Origin: Paractinoplanes deccanensis
Lineage (GTDB): Bacteria; Actinomycetota; Actinomycetes; Mycobacteriales; Micromonosporaceae
DNA length: 64,000 nucleotides
Direction: 5' to 3'
NCBI RefSeq assembly: GCF_016862115.1
Contig: NZ_BOMI01000134.1
Span: forward strand, 43,616 to 107,615
Below the pieces are notes generated by a model. It made no database searches. It worked only from the letters and a program-made list of their open reading frames with translations, and was not told where the DNA came from. Both the position numbers and the translations under genes were made by a program. Of the stretch, positions 43,034 through 50,782 are shown piece by piece (position 1 is the stretch's first letter; each line of letters opens with the position of its first letter).

Positions 43034-43507
43034 TCAGACGGCCGCGATCAGGGCCACCGCCATCGCGGCCAGGCCCTCGCCTCGGCCGGTCAGGCCCAGG
43101 CCGTCAGTGGTGGTGCCCGAGACCGTGACCGGGGCGCCCACCGCCGCCGAGAGGGTCTCCTGGGCCTCCGCGCGGCGCTTGCCGATCTTCGGGTGGTTGC
43201 CGATCACCTGGATCGAGACGTTCACCGGCTCGAAGGACGCGGCCCGCACCAGCCGGGCCGTCTCGGTGAGCAGGGCCACGCCGGAGGCGCCCGCCCATTC
43301 CGGCCGCGAAGTGCCGAAGTTGCTGCCCAGGTCGCCCAGGCCGGCGGCCCCGAAGAGCGCATCGCACGCGGCGTGCGCGGCCACGTCGGCGTCGGAGTGT
43401 CCGGCGAGGCCGATCTCGCCGGGCCAGAGGAGGCCCGCCACCCAGCACGGCCGGCCCGGCTCGAAGGCGTGCACGTCCGTCCCGATACCGACCCGCTGAT
43501 TGATCAC
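43034..43507 (-). CDS. ispF: 2-C-methyl-D-erythritol 2,4-cyclodiphosphate synthase
   Basis: A 157-residue trimeric enzyme of the MEP isoprenoid pathway. The metal site is Asp11 and His13 (GIGTDVHAF) with His about 45 in the DV.AHA helix; LAGHSDADVAAHAACDAL is the family signature, and SIQVIGNHPKIGKRR and TVSGTTTDGLGLTGRGEGLAA bind CDP and the diphosphate. It makes the cyclic diphosphate after IspD and IspE. It is downstream of ispD on the same strand with a 152-bp gap, unlike the tight or fused arrangement in many bacteria. Confidence 0.95.
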   Translation of the reverse strand: MINQRVGIGTDVHAFEPGRPCWVAGLLWPGEIGLAGHSDADVAAHAACDALFGAAGLGDLGSNFGTSRPEWAGASGVALLTETARLVRAASFEPVNVSIQVIGNHPKIGKRRAEAQETLSAAVGAPVTVSGTTTDGLGLTGRGEGLAAMAVALIAAV

Positions 43508-43659
43508 CGGCTCAGCCTACCGACGCGTGATCGGCGGCCCGAGGCAAGCACACGCGGGACGGCCGGGCCCAGGCCGGGCAGGCGGCGGGCAACGAGTCGG
43601 CGGAGCCCGCAGAAGACCACGCGCGCTCAGAGGAGGCGGCGAGGTAACGATCCAGCAGG

Positions 43660-44352
43660 TCAGCCGAGGTTGAGGAGGGCCTCGGCGAGGATCAGGTCGA
43701 GCGGCCGGGTGATCTTCATGGCCAGCTCGGAGCCGGGGACGCAGATCACCGGGCGGCCGGCCTTTTCGACCAGGCCGGCGTCGTCGGTGAGGTGGTCGGC
43801 GGCGGCGGCGTGCGCGGCGGCCAGCACGTCGTGGCGGAAGCCCTGCGGGGTCTGGACGCTGCGCAAGACGGAACGGTCGACCGTGCCGAGGACCGTCTCG
43901 CCGGGATCGACTTCCTTGATCGTGTCGACCACCGGGAGGGCGGGGATCACCGCGGGATGTCCGTCGCGGACCGCCGCGGCCACCGACTCGATCAGGTCGG
44001 GTGGGGTGAGCGCGCGGGCGGCGTCGTGGACCAGCACGATCTCGATGTCGGCGGGCACCTGGGCCAGCGCCCGAGCCACCGATTCCTGCCGCTCGGCCCC
44101 GCCGGCCACCACGGTGACCGGCGCGACCGGCGCCAGCAACTCTCGAACCGCCTCGACCTCGGCCGCTGGAGCGGCGACCACGATCAGGCGCACCGACGGC
44201 GCCGCCGCGACCCGGCGGACCGCGTGCACAAGCAGCGGTTCACCGGCGAGCAGGCGCAGGGCCTTGGGGCCGCCCGGGCCGAGCCTCAGGCCGGCGCCTG
44301 CCGCCGGAACCAGGACCGCGACGTCACCGCGAGCACGAAGCTGCGCGGTCAC
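43660..44352 (-). CDS. ispD: 2-C-methyl-D-erythritol 4-phosphate cytidylyltransferase
   Basis: A 230-residue nucleotidyltransferase of the MEP pathway that attaches CMP to methylerythritol phosphate. VLVPAAGAGLRLGPGGPKAL is the N-terminal nucleotide-binding loop with its lysine, VLVHDAARALTPPDLI the IspD signature, and SVQTPQGFRHDVL and DDAGLVEKAG the substrate-binding blocks; GSELAMKITRPLDLILAEALL ends the protein. The GTG start (VTAQLRARG) lies 49 bases after carD; the upstream open frame is only the antisense of carD. The carD-ispD-ispF order is standard for actinobacteria. Confidence 0.94.
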   Translation of the reverse strand: MTAQLRARGDVAVLVPAAGAGLRLGPGGPKALRLLAGEPLLVHAVRRVAAAPSVRLIVVAAPAAEVEAVRELLAPVAPVTVVAGGAERQESVARALAQVPADIEIVLVHDAARALTPPDLIESVAAAVRDGHPAVIPALPVVDTIKEVDPGETVLGTVDRSVLRSVQTPQGFRHDVLAAAHAAAADHLTDDAGLVEKAGRPVICVPGSELAMKITRPLDLILAEALLNLG

Positions 44353-44401
44353 GTCGCGGTCCTGTGAAAACACACGTTTTGCTGTTGTGTCGCTGGGTAG
44401 A

Positions 44402-44887
44402 TCAGGCCTCGGTGAGGACCTTGTCGAGGAGAACCTCGGCCTCGTCCTTGGTGCTCTTCTCCGCAAGAGCAACCTCACCGACCAGAATGTCGCGGGCTTT
44501 CGCGAGCATGCGCTTCTCGCCGGCCGAGAGGCCGCGCTCACGCTCACGACGCCAGAGGTCGCGAACGACCTCGGCAACCTTGAGGGGGTTACCGGAGGCA
44601 AGCTTCTCGAGATTGGCCTTGTAACGCCGCGACCAGTTGGTCGGCTCCTCGGTGTGCGGAGCGCGGAGGACGTCGAAGACCTTGCCCAGGCCTTCCTCGC
44701 CGACCACTTCGCGCACGCCGACGATCTCGGCGTTCTCAGCGGGCACCCGAACAGTCAGGTCGCCCTGGGCGACGCGCAGGACCAGATACTGCTTTTCCTC
44801 GCCCTTGATGACCCTAGTCTCGATTGCCTCGATGAGTGCGGCCCCGTGGTGGGGGTAAACAACGGTCTCGCCGACACTGAAAACCAT
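44402..44887 (-). CDS. carD: CarD family RNA polymerase-binding transcription factor
   Basis: A 161-residue essential transcription factor of actinobacteria. Residues 1-55 are the Tudor-like RNAP beta-interaction domain (FSVGETVVYPHHGAALIEAI, QYLVLRVAQGDLTVRVP). The C-terminal helical DNA-binding domain contains the conserved Trp of PTNWSRRYKANLEKL, which wedges into the -10 minor groove and stabilises the open complex, and RRERERGLSAGEKRMLAKARDIL. AAAGGGG about eight bases before the ATG is the ribosome site. It stands alone at the head of the ispD-ispF group. Confidence 0.97.
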   Translation of the reverse strand: MVFSVGETVVYPHHGAALIEAIETRVIKGEEKQYLVLRVAQGDLTVRVPAENAEIVGVREVVGEEGLGKVFDVLRAPHTEEPTNWSRRYKANLEKLASGNPLKVAEVVRDLWRRERERGLSAGEKRMLAKARDILVGEVALAEKSTKDEAEVLLDKVLTEA

Positions 44888-45263
44888 AGGTTCGAAGCCC
44901 CTTTCGCTGTGTCTAGGGTAACACGCTCAGGCAGCGATGTCCCACCCTGCCGGTGACTGTTAGTGCAGCTCAGAGGCCCTGTGACGGGCCTTTCTACGGC
45001 TTGACAGAAGCGCCGCGAGCTGCCTTGGTGACGCAAAGTGACGAAAGGGTGACCGCTATGACCTGTGGGTCGGATATTTCGTACCTACGGCGTTTGTGAG
45101 GTCAAGCTTATCGCTAAGGTCCGGAATCACGCACCTCTGGCGGTGAAGCGTCGCGTGAGGAAGGCTGGGAGGCAAGGTCCCCGACCGAAGAGCGACTGGG
45201 TTTTCGGAGACGACTGGGTTCCTCCGGAGAGAAGTGTGGGTCGGCCCGGGGGGAGGGTGAGTC
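44888..45263. other. 376-bp divergent regulatory region of carD
   Basis: No gene is supported. It holds the promoters of carD and of the divergent membrane protein; a TTGACA lies at 45001-45006. Near the plus-strand gene, two copies of cgactgggttyyycggaga sit 19 bp apart (around 45192-45230) in what would be its long leader. An 87-codon frame here has no ribosome site and overlaps the next gene. Confidence 0.5.
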
Positions 45264-46031
45264 ATGGCTGGTGCGAGCGACAACGGCGGATGGTCGTCGG
45301 ATGGCGGCTCGCCGGACGACCTGCCTGATCTGCCCGAGGAGTGGGGCGTCATCGTCATCCCCGACGATCTCTCCGAGCTCTCCGACGAAGTCGAGGCGAT
45401 CCGCGAGGAGCTGCGCCTTTCCGGTCCGCCGACCCGGTGGCAGCGCCTGCTCCGCCGCCCCGGGGTGCGCCGCGTGCGCCGGCTCGCCGCCAAGGCCGTG
45501 CGCGCCCCCGTGCTGATCGTCTCGTTGGCCGTGATGGTCACCGTGGCCAGCCTCTTCGCCTCGGCGTGGCCCGGGCCGCCACGCCAGCCCGCCGCCCAGC
45601 GCACGGCCGCCACCGCTGCCGTCGGCGGCACCACGCTGCCCGCGCTCGAGCTGATCGCCTCCGACGGCCGCACGGTCCCGATCAACGGGCAGCTACCCGC
45701 TGTCATCCTGCTCATCGACGGCTGCGCCTGCGCCGAGCTGGTTTCCGACACTGTCGACGCCGTGCGTCCCGAGATCGCCGTGATCACCGTGTCGTCCACC
45801 GCCACCGCGAGCGCGGCCGGCACCCCGCCGACCAACACGACACCTCAGGCCGCCGGCAAGATCCTGCGCCCGCTCCACGACCCGACCGGCAGCCTCCGCA
45901 GCCATTTGGAGCTGCCCGCACCCGACGGCGTCGCCGCCGCGATCATCGTCGACCGGTCCTCCAAGATCGTGCGCCAGATCCCCCGCATCGCCTCGGTCGA
46001 GGACCTCCGCGCGGACCTGGCGCGGCTCTGA
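45264..46031 (+). CDS. Membrane protein with thioredoxin-like outer domain (unknown function)
   Basis: A 255-residue protein divergent from carD. Residues 1-75 are cytoplasmic and acidic then basic (DDLPDLPEEWGVIVIPDDLS; RLLRRPGVRRVRRLA). One helix (APVLIVSLAVMVTVASLFAS, 79-98) leads to an outer domain of TlpA/AhpC-like pattern: LPALELIASDGRTVPINGQLPAVILLIDGCACAEL, ending PDGVAAAIIVDRSSKIVR. The position of the redox CxxC is taken by CAC, so redox activity is uncertain. A strong run of Gs before the ATG serves as ribosome site. The stop codon is the first unit of a tandem array. Confidence 0.72.
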   Translation: MAGASDNGGWSSDGGSPDDLPDLPEEWGVIVIPDDLSELSDEVEAIREELRLSGPPTRWQRLLRRPGVRRVRRLAAKAVRAPVLIVSLAVMVTVASLFASAWPGPPRQPAAQRTAATAAVGGTTLPALELIASDGRTVPINGQLPAVILLIDGCACAELVSDTVDAVRPEIAVITVSSTATASAAGTPPTNTTPQAAGKILRPLHDPTGSLRSHLELPAPDGVAAAIIVDRSSKIVRQIPRIASVEDLRADLARL

Positions 46032-46246
46032 GAAGGGGCCTCTGAGAAAGGGGGCCGCCTAGAAGGGGACCGCCCAAAAGGGGACCGCCCAGAAGGAGGC
46101 CGCCCAGAAGGAGGCCGCCCAGACCCAGGCCACCCGGACCGGAGGCCACCCAGACCGGAGGCCACCCAGACCGAAGGCCACCCAGACCGAAGGCCACCCA
46201 GACCGAAGGCCACCCAGACCGAAGGCCACCCAGACCGAAGGCCGCA
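46026..46246. repeat. 14-16-bp tandem array starting at a stop codon
   Basis: The first units, ctctgagaaggggc and ctctgagaaagggggc, contain the last Leu codon and TGA of the upstream gene and one copy of it. The array then drifts through gaaggggaccgccca and gaaggaggccgccca to a very uniform block of ccgaaggccacccaga. About 14 units are present. Minus-strand frames reading GWPSVWVASGLGGL are products of the repeat. Confidence 0.88.
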
Positions 46247-46279
46247 GAGGACGGCGTGCAGGAAAGCTGCCGAACGCGG

Positions 46280-46750
46280 CTAAGAGATGCGCACCACGGA
46301 GTAGCGGAAGATCACCGGGCTGTCCTCACCGGCGCTGACGGTCATGCGGAACTCGTCGGTCAGCCGCAGCGGGAAGCTCTCCGGCGACCGTTCCTGCTCG
46401 CAGGTCAGGCCCAGCCCCGAGTCGCCCACCCCGCCGAAGCCGGTCGCGTCGAGCGAGACCCGCACCGTGCTGCCCGGCCCGCCCACGCAGATCAGCGACA
46501 CCGAGTACTCGCCGCTGGGCAGCTCGGTCGAGACCGACTGCTCGGCGCCCGCGTCGAGGGTCAACGTGCTGCGGTCCTGCTGCATGTCGGTGTCCGGCAG
46601 GAGCCGCTCGGCGGTGCGCTGCCACTCGTCGATCTGGCCGGCCGGCCTGGTGTCGTCCGGCGCGGCCAGCAGCCACCACGCTGTCCCGCCGGCGAGCAGC
46701 ACGGCCGCCGCCGCGTAGAGCACCGCCCCCCGCACCCGCTCGCTTGTCAC
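46280..46750 (-). CDS. Small membrane protein coupled to type III PKS
   Basis: A 156-residue protein with one N-terminal helix (GAVLYAAAAVLLAGGTAWWLL) and an outer beta-rich domain (STLTLDAGAEQSVSTELPSG, YSVSLICVGGPGSTVRVSLD) with two cysteines that may pair. No family is recognised. Its GTG start overlaps the stop of the type III PKS gene (GTGA), so both are made from one message. It may be an export or membrane-docking partner for the lipid product, which is inference from position only. Confidence 0.7.
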   Translation of the reverse strand: MTSERVRGAVLYAAAAVLLAGGTAWWLLAAPDDTRPAGQIDEWQRTAERLLPDTDMQQDRSTLTLDAGAEQSVSTELPSGEYSVSLICVGGPGSTVRVSLDATGFGGVGDSGLGLTCEQERSPESFPLRLTDEFRMTVSAGEDSPVIFRYSVVRIS

Positions 46751-47808
46751 CCTGTGACTGTAGAGGTCTCCAGCAGCGTGCCGTAGAGCGTCAGCCCCGG
46801 CCCGAAGGCCAGCATCACGATCCGCTGCGGCGGTTCCGGCAGTCGACGCAGAGCGTCCAGCGCCAGCAACACCGTCGGTGAGGAGCAGTTGCCGTACGTG
46901 GCGAGCACGTCCCGCGAGGGCGCCATCGCCGCGTCGTCGAGCCCGAGCTGTTCCTGCACCACGTTGAGGATCTTCGGGCCGCCCGGGTGCACCGCCCAGC
47001 CGTCCACGTCCGCGACGGTCAGGCCGTGCCGGGCGAGAAGATCGTCGACCATCCGGCGTACGTGCGCCTTCAGCACCGCCGGCACGCGCGGCGACAGGCC
47101 CATCCGGAACCCGAGGTCCGTGACCTCCCACGTCATGTGGTCGGCGGTCGTCGTGTCCGTGATCGCGGCGACCTCGCGGACGGCGTACCCGCCGGATCCC
47201 GGGGTGACCACCACGGCCGCCGCCGCGTCCGCGAAGAGCGCGTGCGAGACGATCTGCTGCATGTCGAGGCGGGCCGCGGCCGGCTGCAGGTGCAGGCTGG
47301 TCAGCTCGGCGCAGAGCAGCAGCGCCGGCCGGCCCTGTGCCACCACGTAGTCGGCCACCGAGCCCAGGCCCGGCAACGCTGCGTAACAGCCCATGTGCCC
47401 GACGAAAAGCCGCCGCACGCTCGGTGACATGCCGAGGTCACGGGCGAGCAGGATGTCCAGCCCCGGCGTCGCGTATCCGGTGCAGGAGCAGACCGCGAAG
47501 AGCCCCAGCTCGTCCGCGCTGATCCCGGCGTCGGTCAGCGCCCGGCCGACCGCTTCCTTGCCGAGCGGCACCGCCTCGACCTGGTAGCGGCGCATCCGGC
47601 GCTCGGTGGACCAGTCCGAGACGTCCTCCAGCATCGGGCTCACCGCCGCCTGCCGGGTGCGGACCCCCGAGTTCTCGAAGATCCGCTTGACCAGCGCCCG
47701 GCGCTCGGCGGGATAGTGCCGCGCGAAGTAGCCGTCCCACAGCTCGCCTTGAACAACGGCCGGCGGTAGTGCTGTGCCCACCCCGGCGACGGTCGCTTCG
47801 TTATTCAC
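46747..47808 (-). CDS. Type III polyketide synthase (chalcone/alkylresorcinol synthase family)
   Basis: A 353-residue homodimeric ketosynthase that builds phenolic or pyrone rings from a CoA starter and malonyl-CoA. The triad is Cys141 (VGHMGCYAALPGL), His274 (WAVHPGGPKILN) and Asn307 (ATYGNCSSPT). VCSCTGYATPGLDILLARDLG is the usual N-terminal block, and FGPGLTLYGTLLE near the C-terminus resembles the GFGPG loop. Together with a nearby methyltransferase, a flavoprotein and a UbiA prenyltransferase it forms a small cluster resembling the Actinoplanes missouriensis agq locus for prenylated alkylhydroquinones. Chain length and starter cannot be read from sequence. Confidence 0.93.
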   Translation of the reverse strand: MNNEATVAGVGTALPPAVVQGELWDGYFARHYPAERRALVKRIFENSGVRTRQAAVSPMLEDVSDWSTERRMRRYQVEAVPLGKEAVGRALTDAGISADELGLFAVCSCTGYATPGLDILLARDLGMSPSVRRLFVGHMGCYAALPGLGSVADYVVAQGRPALLLCAELTSLHLQPAAARLDMQQIVSHALFADAAAAVVVTPGSGGYAVREVAAITDTTTADHMTWEVTDLGFRMGLSPRVPAVLKAHVRRMVDDLLARHGLTVADVDGWAVHPGGPKILNVVQEQLGLDDAAMAPSRDVLATYGNCSSPTVLLALDALRRLPEPPQRIVMLAFGPGLTLYGTLLETSTVTG

Positions 47809-47842
47809 TTAAGCCTCCCCAGGCCACTGTTACCCCGTCGGC

Positions 47843-48022
47843 GCCGTCACCAACGTGATGCGGAGCGCTTGGCGTCGGGATCGCGCCGACCCCGTCGACG
47901 CCGTCACCAACGTCGTGCGGAGCGGTCGGAGTCGGGATCGCGCCGAGTGCGCCGACCCCATGGCGCCGTCACCACCGCGGTGCGGAGCCGTCGGAGTCGG
48001 GATCGCCGCCGAGCGCGTCGAC
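47843..48022 (-). repeat. Triplicated 3' end of the acyl-CoA dehydrogenase gene
   Basis: Three direct copies of 57-65 bp (47965-48022, 47900-47964, 47843-47899). On the minus strand each ends in a readable tail: DPDSDGSAPRW-stop in the gene itself, then DPDSDRSARRW-stop and DPDAKRSASRW-stop in the two downstream copies. The copies occupy most of the gap to the PKS gene. Confidence 0.92.
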
Positions 48023-49123
48023 GCCGAGCCAGTCGGCGCACACGTCGCTGGTGGCAGGCTGGAGTGACCCGGCCCGCGCGTCGCGGTAGAGGCGCTCCAG
48101 CGGATGGCCGCGGCGCATCGCCGAGGTTCCTGCGGCCTCCAGCATCGACGCGGCGACCTCGGCGGCCGTGGTGCCGGCCAGCAGCTTGGCCCGCCACACC
48201 CAGCGGGTCGTCTCGGCCTCGCCGGGCTGCTCGTCGACCCGGCGGGCGGCCTCCAGCACGGCCAGGTGGGCGGCCGCGACCGCGGCGTCGGCCCGGCCGA
48301 TCCGCGCGCGCACGGCGGGCAGGTGGCCGAGCTTGCGCTGGTTGACGTGCTCGACGGCGGCGTCCACCGCGGCGCGGGCCACGCCCACGTAGACGGCGGC
48401 GTAGCTGGCCACCATCCAGTGCGGGGCGATCTGGGCGATCACCAGCGCGAGGCCCTCCACGCCGCCGAGCAGGGCGCCGGCCGGGACGGTCGCGTCGACG
48501 TGCAGGTCGTGCGAGCCGGTCGCGCGCATGCCGAGCGCGTCCCAGGTCTCCTCGACGCGCAGGCCGTCGCCGGCCGGCACGAGGAACTGCGAGACCTGGT
48601 CGGGGTCGTCGGCGCTGCGGGCGGCCACCAGGTAGGCGCCGGCGTGCCCGGCGCCCGAGCAGAAGGTCTTGGCGCCCCGGATGTGGTAGCCGCCGTCCGT
48701 GCGCTCGTACGAGGTAGTGATCTTGGAAAGCCGGGAGCCGGCGCCGCGCTCGCTCATCGCCACCGCGTACCAGGAGCCGTCGGCCGCCGCCCGCAGGTGG
48801 TCGTCGCGGGCCTGGAGCGCCTCGGCCGAGAGCCCCAGCGCGTCGGCGAGCTCGTCGCTCACTCCGGCCAGGGCGCCGGTGACCGAGGCGTGCATGTTGA
48901 AGATCAGGGCGGTGGCGCCGTTGCCGCGGGCCAGCTCGTAGGCGACGGCCGCGTATTCGGCGAAGCCCGCCCCCGCGCCGCCCAGCCGCTTCGGCACCAT
49001 CAGGCCGAAGAAGCCGGCGTCGCGCAGGTCGGCGAAGTCGGCGGCGGGGAACGAGCCGTCGCGATCGTGCTCGGCCGCACGGGCCGCGAACCGGGGCGCC
49101 AGCCGCCGCGCTTCCTCGATCAT
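47969..49123 (-). CDS. Acyl-CoA dehydrogenase-like flavoprotein of the PKS cluster
   Basis: A 384-residue FAD enzyme of the acyl-CoA dehydrogenase superfamily. FADLRDAGFFGLMVPKRLGG and FNMHASVTGALAG belong to the N-terminal helical domain, MSERGAGSRLSKITTSYERT and RGAKTFCSGAGHAGAYLVAA to the beta domain, WDALGMRATGSHDLHVD is the middle signature, and the C-terminal bundle ends AGTSAMRRGHPLERLYRDARAG. The usual catalytic Glu is not obvious, so a DszC-like monooxygenase activity is as likely as desaturation. AAGGAGG before the ATG is a near-perfect ribosome site, and the start overlaps the methyltransferase stop. Confidence 0.85.
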   Translation of the reverse strand: MIEEARRLAPRFAARAAEHDRDGSFPAADFADLRDAGFFGLMVPKRLGGAGAGFAEYAAVAYELARGNGATALIFNMHASVTGALAGVSDELADALGLSAEALQARDDHLRAAADGSWYAVAMSERGAGSRLSKITTSYERTDGGYHIRGAKTFCSGAGHAGAYLVAARSADDPDQVSQFLVPAGDGLRVEETWDALGMRATGSHDLHVDATVPAGALLGGVEGLALVIAQIAPHWMVASYAAVYVGVARAAVDAAVEHVNQRKLGHLPAVRARIGRADAAVAAAHLAVLEAARRVDEQPGEAETTRWVWRAKLLAGTTAAEVAASMLEAAGTSAMRRGHPLERLYRDARAGSLQPATSDVCADWLGVDALGGDPDSDGSAPRW

Positions 49124-49824
49124 GGGTCCTCCTTGCGGCCACGCCCCTGATAGAGCACGGCTGTCGAACGGGTGGGAACGATGCGGCCGCCGGCCCGGCG
49201 CAACGCCAGCCAGCGGCACATACCGGGAACACTGGGCCGGGCGCCGCGCACCTCGAGGCGTACGCCGTGGGTGGCGAACTCGGCGGTGAGCCGGCGCGGA
49301 TCGACGAAGAGAGCGGGGTCGTGCAGCCCTCGCGGGGCCAGGCCGAGCCACTCGCCGAGGGTGACCGTCACGAAGCGGCTCAGCGCGCCGCTGTTGACCG
49401 TGTCGAGCACCAGCAGCCCGCCGGGCCGCAGCACCCTCGCCAGCTCGGCCACGGCGGCCGGCAGGTCGGTGACGTGCTCGAGGATCTCGCCGGCCGCCAC
49501 CACCTCGGCCGAGCCGGTGGCCAGCGGCAGCGCCAGCACGTCGCCGCGCACCGGCGTCACCCCGCGCGCGGCCGCCTGCTCGAGTCCCGAGCAGCGCAGG
49601 TCGACGCCGACGTGCCGGTAGCCCTTGCCCTCGACGTGCGGGGCGAGCAGGCCGCCGCCGCAGCCCGCGTCGACGAGGACGGCGCCGCGCGACGGCGCGG
49701 GCGGGATCAGCTCCGCGCGGGCGGCCGCCAGCCAATGCAGGAGCTCGAACCCGCCGCCGCGCCGCCACCACTCGCCGGCCAGGTCGTCGTACTGACGCGG
49801 ATCGTTACGCGGCATCGACGGCAT
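49120..49824 (-). CDS. SAM-dependent methyltransferase of the PKS cluster
   Basis: A 234-residue class I methyltransferase. AVLVDAGCGGGLLAPHVEGKG is motif I with the glycine loop, YRHVGVDLRCSGLEQA the acidic strand 2 that binds SAM ribose, and VVAAGEILEHVTDLPAAVAE plus LARVLRPGGLLVLDTVN are typical of UbiG/Coq3-like O-methyltransferases. QYDDLAGEWWRRGGGFELLHW near the start also matches UbiG. It probably methylates a phenolic hydroxyl of the polyketide. The start is uncertain (ATG codons at 49815 and 49845 are alternatives) and is only about 46 bp from the divergent UbiA gene. Confidence 0.87.
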   Translation of the reverse strand: MPSMPRNDPRQYDDLAGEWWRRGGGFELLHWLAAARAELIPPAPSRGAVLVDAGCGGGLLAPHVEGKGYRHVGVDLRCSGLEQAAARGVTPVRGDVLALPLATGSAEVVAAGEILEHVTDLPAAVAELARVLRPGGLLVLDTVNSGALSRFVTVTLGEWLGLAPRGLHDPALFVDPRRLTAEFATHGVRLEVRGARPSVPGMCRWLALRRAGGRIVPTRSTAVLYQGRGRKEDP

Positions 49825-49870
49825 GTGATCGAGCGTGGCATGCATCCGGCACAACCACCACACTGCATTC

Positions 49871-50698
49871 ATGTCCCGCGCCCTCGCGTTGATCAAGTCG
49901 TCCCATCCGGAGCCCGGCGGAGCGGTCACGGTGGCGATGACGCTGCTGGCGATCGGAGCAGGTCATCGCGGCTGGGCGATCCTCGGTGTCTTCCTCGCGG
50001 TCGGCGCCACCCAGCTCGCCGTCGGCTGGGTCAACGACTGGCTCGACGCCGACCGGGACAGGCGGGCGGGCCGTACGGACAAGCCCGTCGCCTCGGGTGC
50101 GGTCAGCCGCCGTACCGTCGGGGTCGCGGGTCTGATCGCCGCTCTGGCCATTCCCTTTCTGGGCCTGCCGTTCGGCTGGGGGCCGACGATCGTGATCTCG
50201 CTGGTCGGCGTCTTCGCGCTGCTCTACGACTGGCCGCTGAAGTCCACGGTGTTCTCCGTGGTGCCCTATCTGGTCGCGTTCGGCCTGCTGCCGGCCTTCG
50301 TGGTGGTCGCGCTGCCGGGCAACCCCGCGCCGCCGGCCTGGCTGGTGGCCGCGGGCGCGCTGCTGGGTGGCGGCGCTCACTTCGCCAACGTGCTGCCGGA
50401 TCTCGCCGATGATGCCCGAACCGGCGTGCGAGGACTGCCACATGTGCTAGGCGCCACGGGTTCCACGATCGCCGCCGCGGTGCTCCTTCTCGCCGCGACC
50501 CTCACGCTGGTCTTCGGGCCGCCCGGGCCGCCGTCGTGGGCGGGCTGGGCGGCGGCCTGCGCTTGCGTCGTGGTCCTTCCCCTGGGCTGGTACGCGACCA
50601 CGCGCGCTTCGGGACGCGCGGTGGCGATGTTCCGGGCGGTCATCGTGGTGGCCCTGATCGACGTCCTGCTGCTGATCTTCAGCGGCCGGGTGGTGTGA
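49871..50698 (+). CDS. UbiA family prenyltransferase of the PKS cluster
   Basis: A 275-residue membrane prenyltransferase with eight or nine helices. The first Asp-rich motif is VGWVNDWLDADRDRRAGRTDKP (the NDxxDxxxD form) and the second is the weaker LPDLADDARTG between helices 6 and 7; both bind Mg-diphosphate. It would transfer an isoprenoid to the ring or a hydroxyl of the polyketide. The ATG before SRALALIKSSHP is preferred; twelve upstream codons remain open. It is divergent from the methyltransferase with a very short shared promoter. MEP-pathway genes ispD and ispF lie 6 kb away. Confidence 0.9.
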   Translation: MSRALALIKSSHPEPGGAVTVAMTLLAIGAGHRGWAILGVFLAVGATQLAVGWVNDWLDADRDRRAGRTDKPVASGAVSRRTVGVAGLIAALAIPFLGLPFGWGPTIVISLVGVFALLYDWPLKSTVFSVVPYLVAFGLLPAFVVVALPGNPAPPAWLVAAGALLGGGAHFANVLPDLADDARTGVRGLPHVLGATGSTIAAAVLLLAATLTLVFGPPGPPSWAGWAAACACVVVLPLGWYATTRASGRAVAMFRAVIVVALIDVLLLIFSGRVV

Positions 50699-50782
50699 AT
50701 GGACGGGTCGGCGCACGAGCCCGATCGCCGACCTCTAGGCTGGGGCTTACGCCCTTTGGTGTTCGTTTCTTGGAGGATCGTG

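Noticed and set aside
45065..45328. 87-codon frame upstream of the thioredoxin-like gene
   Set aside because: No ribosome site, overlaps the start of the next gene in another frame, no domain.
45845..46213. Minus-strand frames encoding GWPSVWVASGLGGL repeats
   Set aside because: Simple translation of the 16-bp array; no ribosome site and period not a multiple of three.
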